Shown: in pieces, positions 16,153 through 25,719 of the stretch
Layout of the letters: every line of letters begins with the position of its first letter
Position numbering within the stretch: the first letter of the stretch is position 1
Source of the DNA: Novosphingobium percolationis
GTDB taxonomy: Bacteria > Pseudomonadota > Alphaproteobacteria > Sphingomonadales > Sphingomonadaceae
Reading direction: 5' to 3'
DNA length: 64,000 bases
Assembly (NCBI RefSeq): GCF_020179425.1
Contig: NZ_JAILYM010000002.1
Location: 558,001-622,000 of the forward strand
Notes under the pieces: model-generated
What the model was told of the DNA's origin: nothing
What the model saw: the letters and a program-made list of their open reading frames with translations, nothing else
Database searches by the model: none
Translations under genes and position numbers: made by a program

Positions 16153-16674
16153 ATGCCTATCAAGCGCGCGGTGAAGGGTTGGGGACGATCCTCCCTCCTC
16201 ATGAACAGCCTCCTTGCACGACTCACCCCCGGCTCCCTTGTCCGCGCGGCGCGTGTCGCCGCCGTGGTGCTCTTCGTGGCATTGATGGTGGGCTACGCCG
16301 AAAATGTCCTGACGGTGGAGACCGTCGGCATGGGCGGCTTCGGCCTCGCCGCGCTGTTGCTGCTGGCTTTTCCCGAACAGCGTGCATCGGAACTGCTCGG
16401 CGCGGTGGCGATCTGGTTGACCACCGCCGAATTCATGTCGGCGGCGCAGACGGGCACGTTCCAGCACTGGCGGTGGGCCGTCGCGGTTGCCGCGCTTGCG
16501 GTCGTGCTGCTGCCCTTGCGCGTCGAATACCTGCGCCGCCTTGCTCGCACCGCGCCCGACCGCACGATCGGCGAGCTTGATCGCCGCGCCTTCGCCATCG
16601 GTGCTTTGCCGCACACGCCTGCCACGCTCGCCACGATGCGTGGTCAGGCGGAAGGCCCCGCCATCAAGGCGTAA
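16153..16674 (+). CDS. Polytopic inner-membrane protein of unknown function
   Basis: Encodes about 173 residues with three to four predicted membrane segments (around VRAARVAAVVLFVALMVGY, GGFGLAALLLLAF and WAVAVAALAVVLLPL). The C-terminal 40 residues are soluble. No family is recognised. Start is uncertain: GTG 16144, ATG 16153 and ATG 16201 are all in frame and none has a clear ribosome site. Its 3' end overlaps the convergent efflux channel gene by 11 bases. Confidence 0.55.
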   Translation: MPIKRAVKGWGRSSLLMNSLLARLTPGSLVRAARVAAVVLFVALMVGYAENVLTVETVGMGGFGLAALLLLAFPEQRASELLGAVAIWLTTAEFMSAAQTGTFQHWRWAVAVAALAVVLLPLRVEYLRRLARTAPDRTIGELDRRAFAIGALPHTPATLATMRGQAEGPAIKA

Positions 16675-18085
16675 GCCCGCCGCCCAGGCTGCGGTACAGC
16701 TCGACCATGTTGCTTGCGCGCGCCAGGCGCGCTGCAACCAGCGCCTGCCGCGCCGCATAGGCGGTGCGCTGGGCATCGAGCGGCTCAAGGTAGCTTGCCA
16801 CGCCATTGGCAAAGCGCGATTGCGAAATGCGCGCGGCTTTCGCGGCGTTGTCCGCCAGCGATGTCTGCGCCGCCACCTTGGCATCGATCGTGCCGCGCCG
16901 GGCGAGCGCATCGGCCACTTCGCGGAAGGCCGACTGGATCGCGCCTTCATAGCTCGCCAGGGCCGCATCGCGCGCGGCCTTGCTGGCGGCAAGGTTCGCC
17001 GCATTGCCGCCGAAGTCGAACAGCGTCTGGCTGGCCGTGCCGCTGGCGCTCCAGCGGAAGGCATCGCCCGAAAACAGCGACGACAGGCTCTGGCTGGCAA
17101 GGCCCAGCAGCCCGGTCAGCGAGATCGAGGGGAAGAACGCCGCGCGCGCCACGCCGATGTCGGCATTGGCGGCCTTCAGCAGATGCTCGGCCTGCACCAC
17201 GTCGGGCCGCCGCAGCAGCACCGCCGATTCCAGCCCCACCGGCAGGTTCGTCAGCACCTGATCGCCCGCGCCCAGCGTCATCGGCAGGTTCTCCGCCGTG
17301 ACCGGCGCGCCCGCCAGCAGGTCCAGCGCGTTCTTCGCCTGCGCCAGATCGGTTTCGTAGTCCGCCACCGCCGCGCGGGCGCTGTCGACCTGCGTCTGCG
17401 CCTGCGCCACGTCGAGCCCGGTGCCCACGCCATTGGCCTCGCGCCGGCTGTTGACGCGCAGCGATTGCTCCTGGCTCGCCAGCGTCTCGCGCGCCACGGC
17501 CAGCGCATCGGCGGTCGCGGCATGGGTCAGCCAGGCGTTGGCAACTTCGGCCACGAGCGCGATCTGCGCCGACTTGCGGCCTTCGTCGCTCGCCAGATAG
17601 CTTTCGAACGCGGCGCGCGTCAGGTTGCGCCGCTTGCCGAACAGGTCCAGCTCGAACGCCGAAACGCTGGCCGAGGCGCTGTAGCTTTCGGTCGTGCCGC
17701 TGCCGAAGTTGCTCCCCGTGCTGGCAGAGGCTGTCGAATTGTGCGTCACGCTCGCCCCGGCGCTGGCGCCGATGGTCGGGAACTGCCCGGCGCGCTGCAC
17801 GCGATAGAGCGCGCGGGCGCGTTCGACATTGGCGACGGTGGCGCGCAAGTCGCGGTTCCCCGCCAGCGCCTGCGCGATCACCGCCTTCAGCCGGCTATCC
17901 GTGAAGAACGCCTGCCAGCCCATCGCGTCCACTGCGCCATCGCCGGGCGCGAGCGCGGGATAGGCGGCGCCTTGCGGCAGGGCGGGTGGCACCGGCGCTG
18001 CGGGCTGCACGTATTTCGGCGCAAGGTTGCAGGCCGACAGCGCCAGCAGCGACGCCGCCGCCGGGATCGAACGAACGCGCGTCAT
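16664..18085 (-). CDS. Outer-membrane efflux lipoprotein (NodT/OprM family)
   Basis: Encodes 473 residues: the TolC-like channel that completes the RND pump across the outer membrane. The N-terminus MTRVRSIPAAASLLALSACN has a lipobox (LSAC), so Cys-19 is lipidated. Two repeated helical halves follow, with family motifs such as WQAFFTDSRLKAVIAQAL and DVAQAQTQVDSARA. The ATG overlaps the stop codon of the RND permease by 4 bases (ATGA), showing translational coupling. Third gene of the efflux operon. Confidence 0.95.
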   Translation of the reverse strand: MTRVRSIPAAASLLALSACNLAPKYVQPAAPVPPALPQGAAYPALAPGDGAVDAMGWQAFFTDSRLKAVIAQALAGNRDLRATVANVERARALYRVQRAGQFPTIGASAGASVTHNSTASASTGSNFGSGTTESYSASASVSAFELDLFGKRRNLTRAAFESYLASDEGRKSAQIALVAEVANAWLTHAATADALAVARETLASQEQSLRVNSRREANGVGTGLDVAQAQTQVDSARAAVADYETDLAQAKNALDLLAGAPVTAENLPMTLGAGDQVLTNLPVGLESAVLLRRPDVVQAEHLLKAANADIGVARAAFFPSISLTGLLGLASQSLSSLFSGDAFRWSASGTASQTLFDFGGNAANLAASKAARDAALASYEGAIQSAFREVADALARRGTIDAKVAAQTSLADNAAKAARISQSRFANGVASYLEPLDAQRTAYAARQALVAARLARASNMVELYRSLGGGLTP

Positions 18086-21000
18086 GCCACAACCTCCGAA
18101 CCGACTTCGGGCGCTGGCTTGGCCTTGCGCGAAAACAGCCGCTTCACCAGAATGAAGAACAGCGGCACGAAGAAGATCGCCAGCGCCGTGGCCGACAGCA
18201 TCCCGCCCATCACCGCCGTGCCGATCGCGCGCCGCCCGTTGGCGCCCGCACCGCTCGCCACCACCAGCGGCACCACGCCCGCGATGAAGGCCACGCTGGT
18301 CATCACGATCGGGCGGAACCGCAGCGAGGCGGCCTCCATCGCCGCCTCGAGCGGCGACAGCCCGCGTTCCAGCGCAGCTTCGGCGAACTCGACGATCAGG
18401 ATCGCGTTCTTGGCCGAAAGCCCGATCGTGGTCAGCAGCGCCACCTGGAAATAGATGTCGTTATCGATCCCGCGCAGGGTCACCGCCAGCACCGCGCCGA
18501 TCACGCCCAGCGGGATCACCAGCAGCACCGACACCGGCACCGACCAGCTTTCGTAAAGCGCGGCAAGGCACAGGAAGATAAAGAAGATCGACGCGGCATA
18601 GAGCAGGCCCGACTGGGAACTGGCCGCGCGTTCCTGATAGGACAGGCCGCCCCACGCCACGGCATAGCCTTCGCCCAGCTGGCTCGCCTTGGCTTCCATC
18701 AGGTTCATGGCTTCGCCCGAACTGGTGCCCGGCGCGCCCGTGCCCTGCAACTGCTGCGCCGCCACGCCGTTGAAGCGCCGCAGGATCGGCGGACCGCTGC
18801 CCCACTTTGCCGTGGCAAAGGCGGAGAAGGGGGCCATCGTGCCATCGTCGCTGCGCACGTACCACTGGCCAAGGTCCGCCGGGTTCGACCGGAACGGCGC
18901 ATCGCCCTGCACATAGACGCGCTTGACGCGGCCTCGGTCGACGAAATCGTTGACGTATGTCCCGCCCCAGGCGGTCGAGAGCGTTGAATTCACGTTGGCG
19001 GGGGAAATGCGATAGGCGGTCGCCGCACCGTCGTTCAGGTCGACCTTGAGCTGCGGCGTGTCCTCCAGCCCGTTGAAGCGCACTTGCGCCAGCCTGGGAT
19101 CGGCATTGGCCGCCTCGACCAGCGTCTTGCGCGCCTGCGTCAGCGCATCGACGCCCTTGCCGCCCGCATCCTGCAACCACATCTCGAACCCGCTCGAGTT
19201 GCCGAGGCCCCGGATCGCAGGTGGCGACAGCGCGAGGATCTGCGCCTCGCGGTCGCCCGCGAAGTGCTTGCCGATGCGCTGCGCGATCGCGCTGGCGCTG
19301 TGGTCTGCGCCCGACCGCTCGCTCCATTCCTTCAGCATCACGAAGCCCATCGCGATGTTCTGGCCCGAACCCTGGTTGCCGCGCCCGGCCGAGGTGAAGA
19401 CGTGGACCACGTCCTCCTTCTCGCTGTCGCGGATATAGTCGGCAACGCGCGACGCCACTTCGCGGGTCTGCTCCAGCGTGGCGCCAGCGGGCAGGGTGAT
19501 CGACAGCATCAGGTTGCCCTGGTCCTCGTCGGGCAGGAAGCTCGTCGGCAGCCGCGCATAGAGCAGCGCCATCGCCCCGGTCAGCCCCACGAAGGCCAGC
19601 ATCCACGGACGCGGACGCCCGACGAAGCGTTGCAGCCGCCCCTGATAGCCGCTCTGCAAGCGATCATAGCGACCGTTGAACGCATCGAAGAAGCGGCCCT
19701 TGGGCTTTTCCTCGCGCGCCAGCAGCGTGGCGCAGAGCGCGGGGGTCAGCGTCAGCGCCACCAGCACGGACAGCGCCATGGCCGAGACGATCGTCACCGA
19801 GAACTGACGGTAGATCGCGCCGGTCGATCCGCCGAAGAACGCCATCGGCACGAACACCGCCGTCAGCACCAGCGAGATGCCGATCAGTGCCGAGGTAATC
19901 TCGTCCATTGACTTCACCGTCGCGTCGAGCGGCGAGAGGTGCTCCTCGTGCATCACGCGCTCGACGTTCTCGACCACCACGATCGCGTCGTCGACCAGCA
20001 GGCCGATCGCCAGCACCAGCCCGAACATGGTCAGCGTGTTGATAGTATAGCCCGCCAGCGCCAGCACGCCGAACGTGCCCAGCAGCACCACCGGCACCGC
20101 GATCGCGGGGATCAGCGTGGCGCGCCAGTTCAGCAGGAACACGTACATCACCAGCACGACCAGCCCGATCGCCTCGAACAGCGTCCAGACCACTTCCTCG
20201 ATCGAGATCTTCACGAACAGGCTGCTGTCACGCGGATAGGAAACCGCATAACCGGCGGGCAGGTCCTTCGACAGTTCGACGACCTTGTCCTTGACCAGTT
20301 GCGCGGTCTTCATGGCGTTCGCCCCCGACGCGAGGCTGATCGCAAGGCCAACCGAAGGGTGCCCGTCGAACCTGTTGAAGTTGGCGTAGCTTTCCTGTCC
20401 CAGTTCGACCCGCGCCACGTCTTTCAGCCGCACGACATTGCCGTTCGCGTCGGTCTTGACGATCACGTTCTCGAATTCGGGAACCGTCTGCAGGCGCGAG
20501 CGCGCGGTCACCGTGGCGTTCAGGCGCTGGCCCTGGGGCGAGGGCTGCGCGCCCACTTCGCCCGCCGAAACCTGCGTATTCTGCGCCTGCAAGGCGGCGG
20601 TCACGTCCGACGGCATCAGGCTGACCGCAGCGAGCCTGGCCGGATCGAGCCACACCCGCATGGCATAGGGCGCACCGAACACGTCGGCGCTGCCCACCCC
20701 TTCGACGCGCGAGAGCGGGTCCTGGAAATGCGTCGTGATGTAATCGGCGACGTCGGCATTGGTGCTCTTGCCGGTCGAATCGTACAGGCCGACCACCAGC
20801 AGGATGTCGCTCTGCGCCTTGTTGACGTTGAGGCCCTGCTGCTGGACCGCTTGCGGCAACCGGCTCAGCGCGCGGCTGGTGGCGTTCTGCACCTGCACTT
20901 GCGCGGTGTCGGGATTGGCGCCCTTTTCGAAGGTCGCAGTGATCGAGGCCGAGCCCTGGTTGCTGCTCGACGTGAAGTAGAGCAGCCCGTCGATGCCCTT

Positions 21001-21210
21001 GAGCTGCTGCTCCAGCACCTGCGTCACGCTGTTCTCGATCGTCTGCGCATCCGCGCCCGGATAAGTCGCGTTGATCGAGATCGTCGGCGGTGCGATGTCG
21101 GGATATTGCTCCACGCCCATGCGCGTGATGGCGAGCGCGCCCGCCGCCATGATGACGATGGCAATCACCCAGGCGAAGATCGGGCGGTGGGCGAAGAAAC
21201 GCGACAGCAT
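18082..21210 (-). CDS. RND multidrug efflux permease (HAE1/AcrB family)
   Basis: Encodes 1042 residues, normal for AcrB-type proton-driven pumps, which trimerise in the inner membrane and export hydrophobic compounds. MLSRFFAHRPIFAWVIAIV is the first membrane helix. GLLVDDAIVVVENVERVM holds the paired Asp residues of the proton relay in helix 4, and a second repeat has GLSAKNAILIVEFAE. Two large periplasmic loops are present. It is 10 bases after the adaptor gene and overlaps the channel gene by 4 bases. No TetR or MarR repressor of the pump is adjacent. Confidence 0.97.
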   Translation of the reverse strand: MLSRFFAHRPIFAWVIAIVIMAAGALAITRMGVEQYPDIAPPTISINATYPGADAQTIENSVTQVLEQQLKGIDGLLYFTSSSNQGSASITATFEKGANPDTAQVQVQNATSRALSRLPQAVQQQGLNVNKAQSDILLVVGLYDSTGKSTNADVADYITTHFQDPLSRVEGVGSADVFGAPYAMRVWLDPARLAAVSLMPSDVTAALQAQNTQVSAGEVGAQPSPQGQRLNATVTARSRLQTVPEFENVIVKTDANGNVVRLKDVARVELGQESYANFNRFDGHPSVGLAISLASGANAMKTAQLVKDKVVELSKDLPAGYAVSYPRDSSLFVKISIEEVVWTLFEAIGLVVLVMYVFLLNWRATLIPAIAVPVVLLGTFGVLALAGYTINTLTMFGLVLAIGLLVDDAIVVVENVERVMHEEHLSPLDATVKSMDEITSALIGISLVLTAVFVPMAFFGGSTGAIYRQFSVTIVSAMALSVLVALTLTPALCATLLAREEKPKGRFFDAFNGRYDRLQSGYQGRLQRFVGRPRPWMLAFVGLTGAMALLYARLPTSFLPDEDQGNLMLSITLPAGATLEQTREVASRVADYIRDSEKEDVVHVFTSAGRGNQGSGQNIAMGFVMLKEWSERSGADHSASAIAQRIGKHFAGDREAQILALSPPAIRGLGNSSGFEMWLQDAGGKGVDALTQARKTLVEAANADPRLAQVRFNGLEDTPQLKVDLNDGAATAYRISPANVNSTLSTAWGGTYVNDFVDRGRVKRVYVQGDAPFRSNPADLGQWYVRSDDGTMAPFSAFATAKWGSGPPILRRFNGVAAQQLQGTGAPGTSSGEAMNLMEAKASQLGEGYAVAWGGLSYQERAASSQSGLLYAASIFFIFLCLAALYESWSVPVSVLLVIPLGVIGAVLAVTLRGIDNDIYFQVALLTTIGLSAKNAILIVEFAEAALERGLSPLEAAMEAASLRFRPIVMTSVAFIAGVVPLVVASGAGANGRRAIGTAVMGGMLSATALAIFFVPLFFILVKRLFSRKAKPAPEVGSEVVA

Positions 21211-21220
21211 CGCTGGACCC

Positions 21221-22393
21221 TTACTGCGCCGCTGGGGCGGTCGGGACGGGCTGCGCGGCCACGGCCTTGACCTTCGCGCCCGGCTTGGCCTTCATCAGCC
21301 CGTCGACGATCACCTTGTCGCCGGGCTTCAGCCCTTGCGTGACCAGCCACTTGTCGCCGATGGCGGTGTCGGCGGTCACGTCGCGCGCCTCGACTTCGCC
21401 CTTGGCATTGACCAGCAGCACCGAGGCACCGCCGCGCGGGGTGCGGCTGACGGCCTGCTGGGGCACGAGGATGCCATTGGGCACGCTGGCCTGCGCCAGC
21501 CGCGCACGCACGAACAGGCCGGGCAGCAGCGCGCCTTGCGGGTTGGGCACGCTGGCGCGCAGCGTCACCGTCCCGGTATCGCTGGCGACATCGACATCGG
21601 TGAAGTTCAGCTTGCCCTCGACCGGATATTCGCTGCCGTCCGCCAGCACGATCCGCACCGGGATCGACCCCACCGCCGCCAGCGAACCCTTGGCAAGCGA
21701 GCGGCGCAAGGCCATGAAATCATTGCCCGACTGCTGGATGTTCACATACATCGGATCGAGCTGCTGGACTTTGGCCAGCGGGTCGGCCTGGCTCGCCGTC
21801 ACCAGCGCGCCCTTGGTCACGCTCGACCGCCCGATCCGCCCCGTGATCGGCGCGGTGACGCGCGTGAAGCCGAGGTTCACCTGGCTCGATTGCAGCGCCG
21901 CGCGGCTGGCCGCCACTTGCGCGCGGCTCTGGTTATAGGCAGCCAGCGCATCGGCGGCATCCTGCTTGCTCACCCCGCCTTGGCCCGAGAGCAGGCGATA
22001 GCGCTCGGCCTTGAGCCGGTTGGCCTCCACGGTTGCCTCCGCCGTCGCCAGCGCGGCGCGCGCCTGGCTGGCGCTGGCGGCATAAAGGCGGCTGTCGATC
22101 TGGTAGAGCGGCTGGCCTGCGCGCACCAGACCGCCCTCGCTGAACAGGCGCTCGGTGACGATGCCCGACACCTGCGGCCGCACTTCGGCGATCAGCGAGG
22201 CTTCGGTACGGCCCGAAAGCTCGGTCACCAGCGGCACGTTCTCGGCCCTGGCGACCATCACCCCCACTTCGGCGGGCGGCATCTGCTTGTCGTCGGCCTT
22301 GGCGCCGCACGCGGCAAGCATCAGGGCGAGGGCGGCAGGAGACGTGAGGGCAAGCAGGCGGCCGGGAAGCAGGCGAGGGGCAGGCTGGCGCAA
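21221..22393 (-). CDS. RND efflux periplasmic adaptor lipoprotein
   Basis: Encodes about 390 residues: the membrane fusion protein linking pump and channel. A lipobox (LALMLAACGAK) anchors it to the inner membrane. The barrel-sandwich/lipoyl halves (SGRTEASLIAEVRPQVSG and VTAPITGRIGRSSV), the alpha-hairpin (SQARAALATAEATVEANRLK) and a C-terminal beta-barrel are recognisable. The start is uncertain: I chose TTG at 22393, which gives a standard lipoprotein signal and has GAGAG upstream; the frame is open to 22573. First gene of the three-gene efflux operon. Confidence 0.9.
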   Translation of the reverse strand: MRQPAPRLLPGRLLALTSPAALALMLAACGAKADDKQMPPAEVGVMVARAENVPLVTELSGRTEASLIAEVRPQVSGIVTERLFSEGGLVRAGQPLYQIDSRLYAASASQARAALATAEATVEANRLKAERYRLLSGQGGVSKQDAADALAAYNQSRAQVAASRAALQSSQVNLGFTRVTAPITGRIGRSSVTKGALVTASQADPLAKVQQLDPMYVNIQQSGNDFMALRRSLAKGSLAAVGSIPVRIVLADGSEYPVEGKLNFTDVDVASDTGTVTLRASVPNPQGALLPGLFVRARLAQASVPNGILVPQQAVSRTPRGGASVLLVNAKGEVEARDVTADTAIGDKWLVTQGLKPGDKVIVDGLMKAKPGAKVKAVAAQPVPTAPAAQ

Positions 22394-22555
22394 GGCAGGT
22401 ACTCTCGAAGCGGTGGTCGTCGGTGGAAGCTTGGTGCAGCGCACAAAGCAGGCGCTGGCCCCGAAAGCTCCCCCGACGGAACGGGTTCCCGCCGCGTATC
22501 CGCCCTGAACCAAAAGGCAGCGCGCGACGAGTCGTGAACGCCCGTTAACACAGCA

Positions 22556-22597
22556 AGGGCGGCAATCCTCCACCCTTGTGGGAAGGATTGCCGCCCT
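22556..22597 (-). terminator. Long hairpin between L,D-transpeptidase and efflux genes
   Basis: A perfect 14-bp stem, AGGGCGGCAATCCT (22556-22569) with its complement at 22584-22597, has a further 4-bp inner stem. It lies 50 bases beyond the stop codon of the minus-strand L,D-transpeptidase and before the efflux operon. No proper T-tract follows on either strand, so it may terminate weakly or act as an RNA end protector. Confidence 0.5.
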
Positions 22598-22647
22598 ACG
22601 ACATATTATTACAATTGCTCGTCAGTGTCTTACAAGTTGGGCGCGCT

Positions 22648-23340
22648 TCACCGCGCCGCGAACAGCAGCCGCCCCGGTCCGAGCGCTTCGAGCACGTGGC
22701 CGATCTCGCGTTGCGAGACGGCGAAGCAGCCCTGGCTACGCCCGATGCGGCCCTGGCTCGCGGCCATGTCGTTGTCGACGTAGCTCGCCGCGTGGATCAC
22801 GATGCCGCGCACGTCGGCCTGGTCGTTTTCGGGATCAAGGCCGAACAGGCGGCGCGAGCGGCCGTGCTTGCCGACATAGGTCGGCCCGGTGACGAACGCG
22901 CCGCTGCACGATGCTTCCGACCCCAGGCGGTTGGACAGGCGCTGCACCCAGCCGCTGTTACCGGGATCGGAGCCCTTGCCGTGCGAGACGAGGTGCGTCG
23001 ACAGCACGCGGCCACCGGCGATGTCGACCAGGTGGAAGCGCGGCTCCCGCGAGGGTTGCGAAAAATCGACCACGCCGACCACGTCGCGTTCGGCGATGCG
23101 GGCATGGTGCATTTGCAGCGCCGCCAGCGCCTGCGGCAGCAGGGCCGGGGCATCCGGGATGGTCTGCACGCTGGGCACGGCACCGGGCGCGGCGAGACCC
23201 CAGGGCGCCGTCGGCGGAAGCGCGAGTCCACTGGCCGCAGGATTCTGCGGCGCGATGGCGTTGGCTGCCGATCGCGGAAACAGCATTGTGGTGGCGGATG
23301 CCGCCATGGCGCCAAGGAACTGGCGCCTGCCGAGCGTCAT
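22648..23340 (-). CDS. Exported L,D-transpeptidase, YkuD_2-like
   Basis: Encodes 230 residues. MTLGRRQFLGAMAAS has a twin-arginine-like signal followed by a hydrophobic segment ending near SAANA. The catalytic region contains VIHAASYVDND and the Cys motif GRSQGCFAVSQ, matching the murein L,D-transpeptidase catalytic family that forms 3-3 cross-links or anchors proteins on peptidoglycan. The start at 23340 fits the signal; a longer frame to 23391 is unlikely. It is divergent from another L,D-transpeptidase gene 98 bases away. Confidence 0.85.
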   Translation of the reverse strand: MTLGRRQFLGAMAASATTMLFPRSAANAIAPQNPAASGLALPPTAPWGLAAPGAVPSVQTIPDAPALLPQALAALQMHHARIAERDVVGVVDFSQPSREPRFHLVDIAGGRVLSTHLVSHGKGSDPGNSGWVQRLSNRLGSEASCSGAFVTGPTYVGKHGRSRRLFGLDPENDQADVRGIVIHAASYVDNDMAASQGRIGRSQGCFAVSQREIGHVLEALGPGRLLFAAR

Positions 23341-23437
23341 GATGCGAGACCCCGAATTGCTCTTGAAATGCAACGTTTGTTGTTTGAACACGATCTAGGT
23401 TAGCCTATTCCCGATTTCAAAGCCTTGCGGGGACATC

Positions 23438-24604
23438 ATGCGGCGAAACGTGCTTTGTGCGGCATTGGCCGTTGCTTTTGTGGGAACGAATTGCCCCATC
23501 GCGCGTGCGCAACCTCTTGCCGCAGCCACGCCGCACTGGTCGTCCGAATCGCTCGCGGCGCTCCATCACGCGGCCGAAACCGCCCCGCAGCAGGCGCTGC
23601 CCGCGCCCGATCTCGCCCCGCTCGTCGCGGCAGAACGCCTTGGCGATTCCGCCGCGATCGATCATGCCGCGACCGATCTGGCGCTGTGTCTCGCGCGCCA
23701 GACCGCGCTCGGCTGGAGCCCGGCGTCGGCCCATGCCGCCTGGCACATCGCCGATACCGACGCGCGCATCGACTTTGCCGGAGAACTGGCCAGCGCGCTG
23801 GGTGCGGGCGCGCTCGAGGCGTGGCTTTCCGGCCTGCAGCCCCGCCAGCCCGGCTTTGCAGCGCTCCTCGCGGCCCATGCAGCAGAGGCCGATCCGGCGC
23901 GCAAGGCGACGCTGGCGCGCAACATCGAGCGCTGGCGCTGGCTGCCGCGCGATCCGGGGCGCGAATACCTGCTGGTCAATGCCGCCGCCTTCCGGGTCGA
24001 CCTGTGGCGCGATGGCAAGGTGGTCGACAGCCACCGCGTGATCGTGGGCAAGGTGAAGTCGCCCACACCGGTCTTCTCGGCCACGGTGCGCGGTGTCACG
24101 CTCAACCCCTGGTGGGACATCCCGGCCAACATCGTCGCCGAAAGCGTCGGCGCGATGGTGCGCCGCCATCCCGCGCTCGCGCGCAAGCGGGGCTATGTGT
24201 GGGGCGGCGGGCGCTATCGCCAGCGGCCCGGCCCCGGCAATTCGCTGGGGGTGGTCAAGCTGATCATGCCCAACAGCTTCAACGTCTATCTGCATGATAC
24301 GCCGTCGAAATCGCTGTTCGACCAGCCGGTGCGCACGTTCAGCCACGGCTGCGTGCGCGTGGAAGATCCGCTGGGCCTTGCCGCCACTCTGCTAGGCGAT
24401 CAGGCCAGCCGCGCCGATATCGACCGCATCGTCGCCGCGGGTCGCACCACCGACCTCAAGCTGGCGCGCAGCCTGCCGATCTTCATCGCCTACTTCACGG
24501 CCGAGGCCGGGGCGGACGGCGCGATCGCCTTCCACCCCGACGTCTACAATCGCGACCGCGCGATGGGCGATGCCGATGACCTGCGCAAGCCTTGCCCGGC
24601 GTAA
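23438..24604 (+). CDS. Exported L,D-transpeptidase, YkuD/YcbB-like
   Basis: Encodes 388 residues. The signal peptide MRRNVLCAALAVAFVGTNC-PIARAQ is followed by an N-terminal helical domain (about 30-180) and the YkuD domain (about 185-340). Catalytic motifs are visible: HDTPSKSLFD (His) and TFSHGCVRVEDP (SHGCVR with the nucleophilic Cys). Family members make 3-3 peptidoglycan cross-links and resist beta-lactams except carbapenems. The layout resembles E. coli YcbB/LdtD in having a large N-terminal domain. It shares its upstream region with the divergent YkuD_2-like gene. Confidence 0.92.
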   Translation: MRRNVLCAALAVAFVGTNCPIARAQPLAAATPHWSSESLAALHHAAETAPQQALPAPDLAPLVAAERLGDSAAIDHAATDLALCLARQTALGWSPASAHAAWHIADTDARIDFAGELASALGAGALEAWLSGLQPRQPGFAALLAAHAAEADPARKATLARNIERWRWLPRDPGREYLLVNAAAFRVDLWRDGKVVDSHRVIVGKVKSPTPVFSATVRGVTLNPWWDIPANIVAESVGAMVRRHPALARKRGYVWGGGRYRQRPGPGNSLGVVKLIMPNSFNVYLHDTPSKSLFDQPVRTFSHGCVRVEDPLGLAATLLGDQASRADIDRIVAAGRTTDLKLARSLPIFIAYFTAEAGADGAIAFHPDVYNRDRAMGDADDLRKPCPA

Positions 24605-24623
24605 GGCGCGCTCAACCCGATAA

Positions 24624-25214
24624 TCAGGCCGGCAGGTCGGTGAACCGGCCCGCCACCGCGATCTCGCGCACCGGCTTGCGCGCCGAGGGGGCCTCGCGCT
24701 CGCGATAGCCGTCGGGCAGCTTTTCGGGGGCATCCTTGCGCCCGATGACCACCGCCGCTTCGACGCGCACGTCCTCGGGGATCGCCAGCTCCTCGCGCAC
24801 GCGCGGGAAGTCGATGCCGACCATGGCGTGCGCGTGATAGCCCATGTGCGTCGCCTGCAAGGCCAGCAGTGCCCAGGCCGCGCCTGCATCGAAGCTCGCG
24901 CTGCGGTTGGGCTTCGCGCCGTCGGGGCGGGGGAAGGTGCTTTCCGACAGCACGAACAGCAGCGCGCCCGCGTCCTTGGCCCAGACCGAATTGCCCGGCA
25001 CCAGCAGCGAGACGAAGTGCTCCCAGTGCGCATCCTCGCGCCGCGCATAGAGAAAGCGCCACGGCTGCTGGTTGTAGGCCGAAGGGGCAAGGCCTGCCGC
25101 TTCGAGGATCACGTGCAGGTCGGCTTCGGGAATGGCGCTGGCGTCGAACGAGCGGGGCGACCAGCGGTCGGTGATCAGCGGCAACACGCGGGGATCGGCG
25201 GTGCGGGCGGTCAT
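24624..25214 (-). CDS. Nitroreductase family oxidoreductase
   Basis: Encodes 196 residues of the FMN-dependent nitroreductase fold, which transfers electrons from NAD(P)H to nitroaromatics, quinones or flavin. Motifs include DRWSPRSFD (FMN-phosphate binding), GLAPSAYNQQPWRFLYA and WALLALQATHMGYHAHAM. AGGAGAA lies 6 bases before the ATG. It is 76 bases downstream of the DoxX gene on the same strand and likely co-transcribed, a pairing seen in oxidative or electrophile stress loci. Confidence 0.9.
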   Translation of the reverse strand: MTARTADPRVLPLITDRWSPRSFDASAIPEADLHVILEAAGLAPSAYNQQPWRFLYARREDAHWEHFVSLLVPGNSVWAKDAGALLFVLSESTFPRPDGAKPNRSASFDAGAAWALLALQATHMGYHAHAMVGIDFPRVREELAIPEDVRVEAAVVIGRKDAPEKLPDGYREREAPSARKPVREIAVAGRFTDLPA

Positions 25215-25290
25215 CTGGATTCTCCTGGCGGGAAGGGAATGGGGCCGGGGAGGGCACCTGGCCGCTCCCCGCTCGGGTCATCTTGTGCGG

Positions 25291-25719
25291 TCAGCTGCGC
25301 TGGAAGGCAATCCGCCCGCCGCCGAAGGCCGCGACCTGCAACAGACCGCCGGCCATCGCGACGTTCTTGAAGAAGTGGATCAACTGGTTCTGGTCGCCCA
25401 GCTGGTTGTGGAAGGCGAGCGCGGTGACGATGGAAAAGCCTGCCAGCGCCAGCGCGACGAGGCGCACGCGATAGCCCGCGATCAGTGCGAGGCCGCCGCC
25501 GAGTTCGACCAGAACGGCCGCGGCCAGCGCCAGCTGCGGCAGCGGCAGGCCCGCGCTCTGGATATAGGCAATGCTGGCGGCAGGCGCGGCCACCTTGGAC
25601 AGTCCGCTCAGCACGAAGATCGCGGCAATCAGCACGCGCCCGCCAAAGGCGAGCAGCGGCTGGGCGGCGGGCGTGGCGGAGGTTTCTACGGCAGTGGCAG
25701 TGGCAGTGGTCGTGGTCAT
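25291..25719 (-). CDS. DoxX family membrane protein
   Basis: Encodes 142 residues with four membrane segments (GRVLIAAIFVLSGLSKV, LALAAAVLVELGGGLALIAG, LVALALAGFSIVTALAFH and a C-terminal GGLLQVAAFGG). DoxX proteins are small inner-membrane proteins linked to thiol or quinone redox stress; the exact activity is unknown. The start at 25719 has AAGGAT upstream; a frame to 25800 is open but not protein-like. The N-terminal 20 residues are Thr/Ala-rich. Upstream partner of the nitroreductase gene. Confidence 0.88.
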   Translation of the reverse strand: MTTTTATATAVETSATPAAQPLLAFGGRVLIAAIFVLSGLSKVAAPAASIAYIQSAGLPLPQLALAAAVLVELGGGLALIAGYRVRLVALALAGFSIVTALAFHNQLGDQNQLIHFFKNVAMAGGLLQVAAFGGGRIAFQRS

